DNA of 16,271 bases from Abditibacteriales bacterium. Lineage in GTDB: Bacteria; Armatimonadota; Abditibacteriia; Abditibacteriales; JANWYM01. The position numbers were made by a program, and so were the translations under genes. Location of the stretch: contig JANWYM010000031.1 in the NCBI GenBank assembly GCA_025055355.1, forward strand, positions 1 through 16,271. Direction: 5' to 3'. The notes beneath the pieces are model-generated. The model was not told the origin of the DNA. It was given only the letters and a program-made list of their open reading frames with translations, and did not search any database. Positions 1-7,621 of the stretch are shown in pieces (position 1 is the first letter of the stretch; each line of letters opens with the position of its first letter).

Positions 1-88
1 CGTTCCAACGTTCCAACGTTCTAACGTTCCAACGTGCCAACGTGCTAACGTTCTAACGTGCCAACGTGCCAACGTGCCAACGTTCCAA
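1..88. repeat. Octamer tandem repeat CGTTCCAA/CGTGCCAA, 11 copies
   Basis: Eleven contiguous 8-bp units run from base 1, varying only among CGTTCCAA, CGTGCCAA, CGTTCTAA and CGTGCTAA. The plus frame of the following CRTAC1 gene stays open through the tract, so three octamers encode an eight-residue period (VPTFQRSN-like). The two downstream paralogues have a variable linker at this place, between the first Ca-binding repeat and the ALYRNN strand. The tract may continue upstream of the window. Confidence 0.9.
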
Positions 89-1504
89 CCTACAACCCCT
101 GCGCTTTATCGTAACAACCGCGACGGCACGTTTACTGATGTGACGCAGGAAGCGGGCTTGGCAGTGACGCTGTATGCGATGGGCTGCGCGGTGGGTGATT
201 ATGACAACGATGGTTGGATGGACGTTTACATCTCCGCCGTGCTGGATAGCGGACGGTTGTTTCGCAACAACAAAGGGCGTTTTGAGGACGTGACTGCACG
301 GGCGGGCGTCGGCAACGCGGGGCACTGGGGCACGAGTTGCGCGTGGTTGGATTACGACCGCGACGGCGACCTCGACCTTTACGTGGCGAACTACGTTCGG
401 TATCGCAGCCTCGCCGATGACATCCCTTGCATCATTCGCGGCACGCGGCGGTCCTACTGTGTGCCGTCGGCTTACAAAGGTTCGTCGGGCGTGCTGTATC
501 GCAACAACGGGGATGGAACGTTCACGGACGTGACCCGTGCTGCCGGCGTCTACGAGCCGACACAGAAGGCATTGGGGGTGGCGGTGTGCGATTACGATGA
601 TGATGGCTGGCTCGATATCGCCGTCGCCAACGACACCGCGCCGAACCGTTTGTTTCACAACGTGGGCGGTAAGTTCGTCGAGGTAGCAGAACTGGCGGGC
701 ATGGCGTTTGGGGCGGCAGGACAGGCGCGGGCGGGCATGGGCATTGATGTCGCTGACTGGCGCAACGATGGAACGCTGGCTATTGCTATCACTAATTTTC
801 CCAATGAGGCGATCGGATTTTACACGCAAAGAACGCCGCGCGCGGAGATGTTGACTGACGAAAGCAATGCGGTGGGCATCGCTGTCCCCAGCCTGCCGCG
901 ACTGGGGTTCGGCATTCTCTTCGCCGATTGGGATAACGACGGCTACCGTGATTTGCTCGCGGTGAACGGGCACGTGCAAGACGACATCGCCGAACTGGAA
1001 AGCGGTCAAACCTACGCGCAGCCCGCGCTGCTGTATCACAATCAACGGGGAGAGAAATTCCGCGAAGTCAGCCAAGCGGCGGGAGCGCCGCTGACAACGC
1101 CCATCGTCGGGCGCGGTTTAGCGGCGGGCGACTATGACAATGATGGACGCGTGGATGTGCTGGTGACGACCAACAACGGACCGGCGTATCTTTGGCGCAA
1201 TGAGACGCCGACGACGGGGCACTACCTGACAGTTCGGCTCATCGGCACGCGTTCGAATCGCGCTGGCATCGGAGCGCGGGTCAGCGTTCAAGCGTCGGGG
1301 ATAGAGCAGAGAGCGTGGGCGGGCAGCGCGTCCAGTTACCTCTCGCAAAGCGACACGCGCGTTCATTTCGGGTTAGGTAACGCGTCGCGCGCCGAGGTGG
1401 TCACCGTGCGCTGGACGAGCGGGACGGTGGATACGCTGAGGAACGTCCCCGCTGATAGGGTGATAACGGTCAGAGAGGGAGTCGCCCATGCCCCGACGCC
1501 ATGA
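2..1504 (+). CDS. CRTAC1 family protein (FG-GAP/VCBS repeats + ASPIC/UnbV), 5'-partial
   Basis: This is a secreted-type repeat protein predicted to form a Ca-stabilised beta-propeller; its biochemical role is not known. Six Ca-binding-loop motifs of the form DYDNDGWMD are visible (for example DYDRDGDLD, DYDDDGWLD, DWDNDGYRD), alternating with LYRNNGDGTFTDVT strands. The C-terminus matches ASPIC/UnbV: LIGTRSNRAGIGARV, SSYLSQSDTRVHFGLG and VRWTSGTVDTL. The two paralogues downstream have seven such loops, and the one missing here is the first, so the N-terminus lies outside the window. The frame is open to the left edge and has no SD upstream of the GTG at 74, so that GTG is unlikely to be the start. 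The octamer tract at 1-88 is translated as an interdomain linker. Confidence 0.88.
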   Translation, partial: VPTFQRSNVPTCQRANVLTCQRANVPTFQPTTPALYRNNRDGTFTDVTQEAGLAVTLYAMGCAVGDYDNDGWMDVYISAVLDSGRLFRNNKGRFEDVTARAGVGNAGHWGTSCAWLDYDRDGDLDLYVANYVRYRSLADDIPCIIRGTRRSYCVPSAYKGSSGVLYRNNGDGTFTDVTRAAGVYEPTQKALGVAVCDYDDDGWLDIAVANDTAPNRLFHNVGGKFVEVAELAGMAFGAAGQARAGMGIDVADWRNDGTLAIAITNFPNEAIGFYTQRTPRAEMLTDESNAVGIAVPSLPRLGFGILFADWDNDGYRDLLAVNGHVQDDIAELESGQTYAQPALLYHNQRGEKFREVSQAAGAPLTTPIVGRGLAAGDYDNDGRVDVLVTTNNGPAYLWRNETPTTGHYLTVRLIGTRSNRAGIGARVSVQASGIEQRAWAGSASSYLSQSDTRVHFGLGNASRAEVVTVRWTSGTVDTLRNVPADRVITVREGVAHAPTP

Positions 1505-1519
1505 CGGGCATCGGCTCCA

Positions 1520-1570
1520 GTGTCATTGCGAGGAGCGTTAGCGACGAAGCAATCTCCTGGCGGAGGGGAG
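1520..1570. repeat. REP-like half element between two CRTAC1 genes
   Basis: The segment GTCATTGCGAGGAGCG...CGAAGCAATCTCC followed by GGCGGAGGGGAG resembles one arm of the REP-like palindromes found whole at 9249-9330 and 10366-10432. It fills most of the 84-bp gap between the stop at 1504 and the start at 1589. No full second arm is present, so this looks like a degenerate or half copy. Confidence 0.6.
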
Positions 1571-1588
1571 AATCGTTAGAGGAAACCG

Positions 1589-3439
1589 ATGCGCCGCAGC
1601 GAAATATCGCCTGTGAAATCCAGCGGCTTGCGTAAACTCTTCATCATCTCCATCGTCGTCATCGCGCTGGCGGTCGTAGCCGAAGTCGCTCGACTGCGGG
1701 CAGCGGTCAGACTGCGGGCGGCGGTCGCCCGACTGCGGGCGCACTCCGCATCGTCATCCATTCAGCCGCGATTTCACGACGCCACGAAAGCCGCAGGCAT
1801 CAACTTCGTGCATTACAACGGACAGAAGGGCATCTCGACGATTCTCGAGCAATCCGTCCCCGGCTGCGCGTTCGCCGACTACGACAACGACGGATGGTTG
1901 GACATCTATCTGGTCAACGGGCGCGACCTCTACGGGCGCGGCATCAAATCGCGCAACGCGCTGTATCGCAACAACCGCGACGGGACGTTCACGGACGTGA
2001 CGGAACAAGCGGGTGTGCCCGGCACGGGCTACGGCGCGGGCTGCGCGTGGGGTGACTACGATAACGACGGCGATTTGGACTTATATGTGACCCAATGGGG
2101 CAAATGCGTCCTCTATCGCAACAACGGCGACGGCACGTTCACGGATGTCACCGACCAAGCGGGCGTGGGCGCGATGGACTACGGCGAACCGTTCCATACG
2201 GGAGCGGTGTTCTTCGACCCCGACCGCGATGGCGACCTCGACCTCTACGTGTGTAGTTACGTGAAGTTCCGCTTGGACGGTCTGCGCTACTGCGCGCCTA
2301 TTGAAGGCTTGAAAACCAACTGCCCGCCCCAAGCCTATCACGGCACGGCGTCATTGTTCTTTCGCAACAAAGGCGACGGAACGTTTGAGAACGTCACCCG
2401 GGCGGTCGGTATGTTCGACCCCAAAGGTAAAGCCCTCAGCGCTGTATCGGGCGATTATAATAACGACGGCTGGACGGATTTGTTCGTCGCCCATGACGGC
2501 GAGGAGGCGCGGCTGTTCCGCAACAATCGGGATGGCACCTTCACCAACGTCGCGGCGGAGGTGGGCGTGGCGTTCGCCGATGACGGCACAACGATGGCGG
2601 CGATGGGCATTGACTGGGGCGACTACGACAACGATGGCTGGCTCGACGCCTTCATCGCCGATTTCCAGAACCGCCCGAACCATCTGTGGCGCAACGAGCG
2701 CAACGGCTTTTTCACGGAGGTTTCCACCCCGGCGGGTGTGGCGGATCCGAGCATTCACTTTTTGGGGTTCGGGGCGTTTTTCTTCGACTACGACAACGAT
2801 GGCTGGCAGGACATTTTCGTCGCCAACGGGCACGTCTATCCCGAGATTGACCAACTGCGCACGGCGGAGCGCTACAAGCAACTCAACCAACTGTTCCGCA
2901 ACGTGGACGACGGACGCTCCAGCCGCAAGTTCGTGGAAGTGACCCAGCAAGCGGGTGACGCCTTCCGCGTCAAACTCTCCAGCCGGGGCGCATCCGTCGG
3001 CGATTACGACAACGACGGCGACTTGGACATTCTGGTCGCCAACAACGGCGATGCGCCCACGCTCATGCGCAACGACACCATCAAAGCGACCCCCCGAGCT
3101 GCGAGCGTTAGTGAGCGGCACCACGCCAGCCATTTCCTGAACATTCAGTTAGTCGGCACCAAGATGAACCGCGACGCCATCGGCGCGCGCGTGACCATCA
3201 CCGTCGGTGGCAGGACACAAATGCGCGAGGTCAGAGGTGGCGGTAGTTACTTTTCGCACAGCGACACCCGCGTTCACTTCGGGTTGGGGCAGCACGCCAG
3301 CGTGCAGCGACTCCAAGTGCAATGGCTCGGCGGCGCCCAGCAGGAGTGGCACAACGTCGCCGCCGATGCCTTCTATCGGATTGTGGAAGGGGAGGAACGA
3401 TTGCAACGGCAGAGAATTGCTGTCAGCGGATGGCGGTAG
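1589..3439 (+). CDS. CRTAC1 family protein (FG-GAP/VCBS repeats + ASPIC/UnbV), membrane-anchored
   Basis: The 616-residue protein has a hydrophobic N-terminal segment (about residues 17-31) after a basic start, which suits an uncleaved anchor or signal peptide. Residues about 35-52 are encoded by three copies of GACTGCGGGC (at 1692, 1710 and 1731), an R/A-rich low-complexity linker. Seven Ca-binding loops follow (DYDNDGWLD, DYDNDGDLD, DPDRDGDLD, DYNNDGWTD, DYDNDGWLD, DYDNDGWQD, DYDNDGDLD). The ASPIC/UnbV domain covers about 510-595 (KMNRDAIGARV, GGSYFSHSDTRVHFGLG). A short extra loop just before it (KATPRAASVSER) is absent from the paralogue ending at 1504. AGAGGA at 1578-1583 supports the ATG. 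It probably acts at the cell surface or in the periplasm; the substrate or partner is unknown. Confidence 0.92.
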   Translation: MRRSEISPVKSSGLRKLFIISIVVIALAVVAEVARLRAAVRLRAAVARLRAHSASSSIQPRFHDATKAAGINFVHYNGQKGISTILEQSVPGCAFADYDNDGWLDIYLVNGRDLYGRGIKSRNALYRNNRDGTFTDVTEQAGVPGTGYGAGCAWGDYDNDGDLDLYVTQWGKCVLYRNNGDGTFTDVTDQAGVGAMDYGEPFHTGAVFFDPDRDGDLDLYVCSYVKFRLDGLRYCAPIEGLKTNCPPQAYHGTASLFFRNKGDGTFENVTRAVGMFDPKGKALSAVSGDYNNDGWTDLFVAHDGEEARLFRNNRDGTFTNVAAEVGVAFADDGTTMAAMGIDWGDYDNDGWLDAFIADFQNRPNHLWRNERNGFFTEVSTPAGVADPSIHFLGFGAFFFDYDNDGWQDIFVANGHVYPEIDQLRTAERYKQLNQLFRNVDDGRSSRKFVEVTQQAGDAFRVKLSSRGASVGDYDNDGDLDILVANNGDAPTLMRNDTIKATPRAASVSERHHASHFLNIQLVGTKMNRDAIGARVTITVGGRTQMREVRGGGSYFSHSDTRVHFGLGQHASVQRLQVQWLGGAQQEWHNVAADAFYRIVEGEERLQRQRIAVSGWR

Positions 3440-3490
3440 GGGATCACTGTCAACGGATTCGTGTAGCGGATTAAACGGATGATGTCGCGT

Positions 3491-3673
3491 CCAGGAGTTA
3501 CGCGGTTGCTATCATTATCTTTCCCCTCCCCGAAGGGGAGGGGAGTTCTTTTCGGCGTTGCCGCGACGAAAAAAGCCCCATTGTGAGGGCGAAAAGCCCC
3601 GCCGCGCCGCCTCCGCGACTCCCCTCCCCTTGGGGGAGGGGAAAGATAAGGAGGGCAACCGCGTAACTTTTGG
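3491..3673. repeat. 183-bp foldback element with ~40-bp inverted ends
   Basis: The left end (from 3491, CCAGGAGTTACGCGGTTGCT) and the right end (to 3673) are inverted copies with a few mismatches. The match continues inward through ATCTTTCCCCTCCCC and its complement at 3632-3646. Each arm carries its own tight hairpin (3523-3543 and 3621-3641). There is no coding capacity, so it resembles a MITE or structured intergenic repeat. Confidence 0.75.
3523..3552 (+). terminator. Terminator-like hairpin downstream of the second CRTAC1 gene
   Basis: A perfect 9-bp stem, CCCCTCCCC at 3523-3531 and GGGGAGGGG at 3535-3543, closes a GAA loop and is followed by the T-rich AGTTCTTTT. It lies 84 bp past the stop at 3439 and inside the left arm of the 183-bp foldback element. 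The T tract is interrupted, so termination efficiency is uncertain. Confidence 0.45.
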
Positions 3674-3679
3674 CGTCTT

Positions 3680-4018
3680 AGAGCCTATCCCAAAAATGAC
3701 TGTCCCTCTGCGCCGGGAGGTAATAGGGGGTTGGTGTCCCCATTTTGAACCTCCCCCAACCCCTCCTTGGTAAGGAGGGGAGTTTTTGGGAGGTTTACCA
3801 ACGCAGCCTCAGAGGCGAGCAGATTTCCTCAACCCCTCCTTGGTAAGGAGGGGAGTTTTTGGGAGGTTTACCGCCGCAGCCTCAGAGGCGAGCAGATTTC
3901 CTCAATCCCTCCTTGGTAAGGAGGAGAGTTTTTGGGAGGTTTACCGCCGCAGCCTCAGAGGCGAGCAGACTTCCTCAACCCCTCCTTGGTAAGGAGGGGA
4001 GTTTTTGGGAGAGGCTCT
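3680..4018. mobile_element. MITE-like element, expanded copy (339 bp) with four terminator-like hairpins
   Basis: The ends are inverted repeats: AGAGCCTATCCCAAAAA at 3680-3696 and TTTTTGGGAGAGGCTCT at 4002-4018, with one mismatch in 17. The same ends bound shorter copies at 7260-7379 and 11031-11089. Internally a 73-bp unit repeats at 3758, 3831, 3904 and 3977 (the last partial). Each unit holds CCCCTCCTT-GGT-AAGGAGGGG, or a one-base variant, followed by AGTTTTT: a plus-strand intrinsic-terminator shape. No transposase is encoded, so any movement would need an enzyme supplied elsewhere. Confidence 0.8.
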
Positions 4019-4115
4019 TAATCCCCTTGATGGGCGAGGGTCTCTGAACCCGCCCACGGGATAACATGACCACAGGTCGCGTCATCGTCTGGTCAGTGGT
4101 CAGTGGTCTTTCCAG
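4019..4115. other. Intergenic leader before the TPR gene
   Basis: The segment holds GGTCAGTGGTCAGTGGTC (4091-4108), a short tandem motif, and one of two direct copies of GTCATCGTCT (4081-4090; the other at 4129-4138 lies inside the TPR coding region). No convincing promoter or SD is visible, so the TPR gene start is not well supported here. Confidence 0.4.
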
Positions 4116-5411
4116 ATGATAACGTCACGTCATCGTCTCATCGCGCTTATCATAGTTTTGCTGGCTCTCCTTGTCGCCTTCGTCTTAACGAGGGACTGGC
4201 GGCGGCGGTTGTGGGAGGAGTCGGTGCGGCAGCGGCAGTTCATCGCAGAGGTAGAAAGAGCACGCCAGCAGGAGCAAGCGCGAGTGTCGGCAGAGGCGCA
4301 ATTAGCCGCCGCGCTGCGGGCGAATCCCGATAACCTGGGCGTGCGGCTGGAACTGGCTCGCCTGCGGCTGACACTGCATGGCGCGCCCGCCGCGCTGCCG
4401 GTTCTGGAGGAGGGGGAACGGCGCACGAACGACCCGCGCCTACTCCGAGCGCTGGCGGAGTGTTATCGCTTGACGCGGCGGGAAGACAAGGCGCTCGCCG
4501 TGCTGGAACGCGCCGCCAAACTGGCACCGAACGATGGGGACGTGCACGTTGACCGCGCCCTGTTGTTCAGCCTTCTTCTATGGTTTGCCGAGTCGGAAGC
4601 CGCCCTGCGCGCCGCTCAGAGGTTGGGCGCGGACCCCCGCCAGATTGCTCTGGTGCAAGCCATGACCTCCTGGCAAAAGGGCGATTACCACCGGGCACGT
4701 CGGGTCCTCGAGTCCGCGCTGAAAACATACCCCGACGACATGCTGCTCCTTCAGCAACTTGCTGTTGTTGCCAACTCGGAAGGACGCACCGACGAGGCGA
4801 TCCGGCTGTTTGAACACCTCTCCCAAGGAGGAACCAACGTAGAGGCGATGTTGTCGCTGACCAAAATCTACCTGCGGCGTCCCGACGCCGCGTCGCGGGC
4901 GAAGGCGGTAACGACGGCGCGGAAGATTCTGGCACTGCGCCCTCAGCACCCACAGGCGCGGCTTTTGCTGGGGCGCGCCCTCCGACACGGCGGGCGCACC
5001 GACGAAGCGCTCCAAGTTTTGGAGGCGCTCTACCGCGACCAGCCCCAGACGCGCGGGCTGGCGTTTGAACTGTTTGAAATCTACCGCGCTCAGGGACGCG
5101 CCCATCAGTTTCAGCACCTCCTCGCCCAACACCGCCGCGAACGTGAAGAACGCTCCGCCATGCGCCAAGCGGTCACGATGGTTATGGCATATCCTCGCCG
5201 CGCCGCCGCGCACCGCGACATGGCAGCCGCTTGTTTAGCGCATGGGCTCTACGGACGTGCCATCGTCGCCTGCGAGCGCGCCCTTGCCCTCGACCCGCAG
5301 ATTGCAGGTGTCAGGGAGATGCTCACGCAAGCGAAAGAGAAGGCGGAAAAAACGGCTCCCAGCGAAGTTAAAGGGATGGAGAGTTTGATCGAGGGAGGCA
5401 GTGACCAATGA
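4116..5411 (+). CDS. Membrane-anchored tetratricopeptide repeat protein
   Basis: The 431-residue protein begins with a basic stretch and one membrane helix (about residues 7-25, RLIALIIVLLALLVAFVL). An arginine/glutamine/glutamate-rich probable coiled coil covers about 28-65, followed by a superhelix of TPR-like units to about residue 405. Recognisable pieces include ALAECYRLTRREDKALAVLERAAKLAPNDGDV, QKGDYHRARRVLESALKTYPDD and HGLYGRAIVACERALALDPQ. TPR proteins are protein-binding scaffolds, and this one probably lies on the outer face of the membrane. Its stop overlaps the start of the next CRTAC1 gene by ATGA (5408-5411), so the two are likely co-translated and may work together. The ATG at 4116 has no clear SD; a slightly different start is possible. 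Confidence 0.85.
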   Translation: MITSRHRLIALIIVLLALLVAFVLTRDWRRRLWEESVRQRQFIAEVERARQQEQARVSAEAQLAAALRANPDNLGVRLELARLRLTLHGAPAALPVLEEGERRTNDPRLLRALAECYRLTRREDKALAVLERAAKLAPNDGDVHVDRALLFSLLLWFAESEAALRAAQRLGADPRQIALVQAMTSWQKGDYHRARRVLESALKTYPDDMLLLQQLAVVANSEGRTDEAIRLFEHLSQGGTNVEAMLSLTKIYLRRPDAASRAKAVTTARKILALRPQHPQARLLLGRALRHGGRTDEALQVLEALYRDQPQTRGLAFELFEIYRAQGRAHQFQHLLAQHRREREERSAMRQAVTMVMAYPRRAAAHRDMAAACLAHGLYGRAIVACERALALDPQIAGVREMLTQAKEKAEKTAPSEVKGMESLIEGGSDQ

Positions 5412-7153
5412 GCCACTGGCACCGATGGGTCAATAGGTCAATGAGACATTACGCGCTGGTCACTGCTCTATGCCTTCTTCTTCCCTCTTGCCGCACCCAA
5501 CCGCTCAACCATCTGACCACCCAACCGCCTCACCACCCAACCACCCAATTATCCTTCACCGACATCGCCACTGCGGCGGGCATCCGCTTTCGGCTGGGGT
5601 ATGGCGGGAAGTCGCCGCTCAACATTCTTGAAACCGCCGGGCACGGCGGTGGGTTCCTTGACTATGACAATGACGGATGGATAGATATTCTTCTCCTCGG
5701 AGCCAACAAAGTCGCCCTCTACCGCAACGAACGCGGCAAGCATTTCCACGATGTCACAGATGCCGCCTTCTCTCTTTCGCCTTCCGCCCTCCGCCTTGCC
5801 CCCTCGCAAATGTGGATGGGTTGCGCCGTCGCCGACTTCGACAACGATGGCTGGCAAGACCTCTTCCTCTCCGGCTACCGCTGCGCCGCGTTGTTTCGCA
5901 ACGAGCACGGAACATTCCGCGACGTAAGCGACATCATCCCACTCGACAAAGAAGCCTGGGGCACGAGCGCGGTGTTCTTCGACGCGGACAACGACGGTTG
6001 GCTCGACCTCTACGTGGGTTCTTACGTCGAGTTCACGCCACGCACAATTCAACTATGCGACTTCGCGGGCATCAAATCCGCCTGCCCACCGACTTACTAC
6101 GACGCCCAACGCGGACACCTTTATCGCAACATCGGCGGGCGGCGGTTTGAGGACGCCACCGCGCGAATGGGCTTGATGACCACGCATGGCAAAACGTTCG
6201 GCGTGGCAGCCGCCGACTGCGACGACGACGGATGGACTGACCTCTACCTCGCTAACGACGGAATGCCCGGCGATTTATTTCGCAACCTGGGCGGGCGATT
6301 CATCAATATCGGCATCGAAAGTGGCACAGCGTTCAGCCGCTCTGGGCGCGAGCAGGCGGGCATGGGCGTGGACTGGGGCGACTACGACAACGATGGGTGG
6401 CTGGATTTGATTGTCACGACATTTCAACACGAGCCGACCAGTCTCTACCGCAACGTCGGAAAACTGGGAAATCAGGAAATTGGAAAATCAGACAAACAGG
6501 TGGCATTCCCCCCTTTGCCCATTTCCCCAATTCCCTTCTTCGTGGAGGACGCATACGCGGCGGGGCTGGGCGATGCGACGGTGAATCGGTTGGGGTTCGG
6601 GGCGAAGTTTTTTGACGCGGACAACGACGGCGATTTGGACTTGATGCTGGCGAACGGGCACGTGCAGGATAACATTCATCAGATGCAGCCCTCCGTGCAA
6701 TACGCGCAGCCGACGCAACTGTTCGAGAACCGCGACGGGCATTTCGTCGAAGTGACGGAGAACGCGGGGCGTGCCTTCGTCCAGCCCATCGTAGGGCGCG
6801 CGGTAGCGGTGGGGGACATGGACAACGACGGCGACCTCGACGCGCTGGTGACGAACCTTGAAGGTGAGCCGTTGCTCCTACGCAACGACACGCGGCGCAA
6901 AGGCAACTGGCTCATGTTGCGGTTAAACGGCTGCGCCCTACAGGTCACCCTCCGCATCAAGGACAAAACCCAAATCCGTCCCGCCAACACCGGCGGCAGT
7001 TACCTCGCCGCCCACGACGCCCGCGTGCATTTTGGTCTGGGCAGGGCGAAGGTCGTGGATGAAATCACCATCCGTTGGACGTCGGGCGTGAAGCGCACGC
7101 TGCAAGACGTGAAGGCGAATCAGGTGATTGAGGTGCGCGAGGGCGAAAAGTGA
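5408..7153 (+). CDS. CRTAC1 family lipoprotein (FG-GAP/VCBS repeats + ASPIC/UnbV)
   Basis: The 581-residue protein has an N-terminal hydrophobic segment ending in LLLPSC, a plausible lipobox (Cys 28); an inner start at 5441 would give a shorter signal peptide. Seven Ca-binding loops follow (DYDNDGWID, DFDNDGWQD, DADNDGWLD, DCDDDGWTD, DYDNDGWLD, DADNDGDLD, DMDNDGDLD), then ASPIC/UnbV from about residue 498 (GGSYLAAHDARVHFGLG, IRWTSGVKRTL). That domain lacks several residues of the NRxGIGARV strand kept by both paralogues. Three loops hold low-complexity sequence: N/H/P/T-rich at 5496-5550, S/P/L-rich at 5766-5804, and an imperfect hairpin-forming insert at 6466-6535. The TGA overlaps the first base pairs of a terminator-like hairpin. 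Confidence 0.92.
   Translation: MSHWHRWVNRSMRHYALVTALCLLLPSCRTQPLNHLTTQPPHHPTTQLSFTDIATAAGIRFRLGYGGKSPLNILETAGHGGGFLDYDNDGWIDILLLGANKVALYRNERGKHFHDVTDAAFSLSPSALRLAPSQMWMGCAVADFDNDGWQDLFLSGYRCAALFRNEHGTFRDVSDIIPLDKEAWGTSAVFFDADNDGWLDLYVGSYVEFTPRTIQLCDFAGIKSACPPTYYDAQRGHLYRNIGGRRFEDATARMGLMTTHGKTFGVAAADCDDDGWTDLYLANDGMPGDLFRNLGGRFINIGIESGTAFSRSGREQAGMGVDWGDYDNDGWLDLIVTTFQHEPTSLYRNVGKLGNQEIGKSDKQVAFPPLPISPIPFFVEDAYAAGLGDATVNRLGFGAKFFDADNDGDLDLMLANGHVQDNIHQMQPSVQYAQPTQLFENRDGHFVEVTENAGRAFVQPIVGRAVAVGDMDNDGDLDALVTNLEGEPLLLRNDTRRKGNWLMLRLNGCALQVTLRIKDKTQIRPANTGGSYLAAHDARVHFGLGRAKVVDEITIRWTSGVKRTLQDVKANQVIEVREGEK
6466..6535 (+). repeat. Hairpin-forming insert inside a CRTAC1 gene
   Basis: The left arm beginning GGGAAATCAGGAAATTGG and the right arm ending CATTTCCCCAATTCCC pair at about 17 of 22 positions. 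The stretch encodes GKLGNQEIGKSDKQVAFPPLPISPIP, which replaces the short GNGxFTEVS strand seen at the same place in the paralogue at 1589-3439. It keeps the frame. It looks like a small palindromic repeat tolerated in a surface loop. Confidence 0.55.
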
Positions 7154-7184
7154 AAGCCCTCTGACGTAGGGTCAAAGGGCTTTC
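7152..7184 (+). terminator. Hairpin terminator candidate at the end of the third CRTAC1 gene
   Basis: GAAAGCCCT (7152-7160) pairs with AGGGCTTTC (7176-7184), and an inner TGAC/GTCA stem (7162-7165 with 7171-7174) extends it around a GTAGG loop. The stem begins inside the TGA stop. The downstream tract is CGTAAAAACG rather than a T run on the plus strand, so it may act as a stabilising 3' end or only partly as a terminator. Confidence 0.5.
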
Positions 7185-7255
7185 CGTAAAAACGTAGACC
7201 GCCGCGACGCGACGGATTGCTCCGCGACGGCGTCGCGGACTACTTTTGGAAAGGC
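7181..7255. repeat. GC-rich foldback repeat
   Basis: CTTTCCGTAAAAACGTAG on the left mirrors CTACTTTTGGAAAG on the right. The interior GACCGCCGCGACGCGACGG and CCGCGACGGCGTCGCGGAC are also complementary. The palindrome abuts the MITE-like copy starting at 7260 and non-coding sequence fills the gap between convergent genes. Confidence 0.55.
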
Positions 7256-7259
7256 TCTA

Positions 7260-7379
7260 AGAGCCTATCCCCAAAATGACTGTCCCTCTGCGCCAGGGGA
7301 TAACAGGGGGTTGGTGTCCCCATTTTGAACCTCCCCCAACCCCTCCTTGGTAAGGAGGGGAGTTTTTGGGAGAGGCTCT
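7260..7379. mobile_element. MITE-like element, 120-bp copy
   Basis: The same ends as the 3680-4018 element: AGAGCCTATCCCCAAAA at the left and TTTTTGGGAGAGGCTCT at the right. The first 80 bp (TGACTGTCCCTCTGCGCC..., TTGGTGTCCCCATTTTGAAC) are nearly identical to that copy, but it has only one hairpin unit, CCCCTCCTT-GGT-AAGGAGGGG plus AGTTTTT at about 7341-7367. It lies between the convergent gene ends at 7153 and 7393. Confidence 0.8.
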
Positions 7380-7392
7380 AAGCCGCCGTGAC

Positions 7393-7575
7393 CTATCGCC
7401 CCCTTGACGGCTGGTTCATGGGAGGCTCTCCGCGAGGGCCGGTTTGCTCAATCGTGACATCTCCCCCTGAGCCGGGAGCCGCCCCGAACTGCCGCTTGTA
7501 GAGCGCAAACACCAACACCACTAACGCAATGACCGCTACGACAATGGCTAAGGGCGTAACGTTCTGTTTGCCCAT
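7393..7575 (-). CDS. Small single-pass membrane protein
   Basis: This 60-residue protein (62 if the GTG at 7581 is used) starts MGKQNVTP and has one strong membrane helix (about residues 7-25, LAIVVAVIALVVLVFALY). A KR stop-transfer pair and a polar, G/P/Q-rich tail of about 30 residues follow. GGAGG at 7586-7590 lies 10 nt from the ATG at 7575 but only 4 nt from the GTG, so the ATG is preferred. It follows the pseudopilin gene by about 45 bp on the same strand and is likely in its operon. I do not recognise a named family; the function is unknown. Confidence 0.65.
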   Translation of the reverse strand: MGKQNVTPLAIVVAVIALVVLVFALYKRQFGAAPGSGGDVTIEQTGPRGEPPMNQPSRGR

Positions 7576-7621
7576 CCTCACTTCACCTCCGTTTCAGCCA
7601 ACGCACGTTTGCACCTCCGCT

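Noticed and set aside
53..1075. Long minus-strand ORF opposite the first CRTAC1 gene
   Set aside because: Its V/I-rich composition is the antisense image of repeated DYDNDG codons; similar antisense ORFs lie opposite the other two paralogues.
3758..4010. CRISPR array
   Set aside because: The 73-bp units are contiguous and nearly identical throughout, with no variable spacers; they belong to a MITE-like element.
3558..4047. Overlapping plus-strand ORFs of 60-70 codons
   Set aside because: They are translations of the repeat elements, have no SD and show no protein family features.
4066..4119. Short ORF beginning MTTGRVIVW just before the TPR gene
   Set aside because: It is 17 codons long, has no SD and is made partly of the GGTCAGT repeat; the direct repeat GTCATCGTCT is read in a different frame in the TPR gene, so it is not a displaced start.
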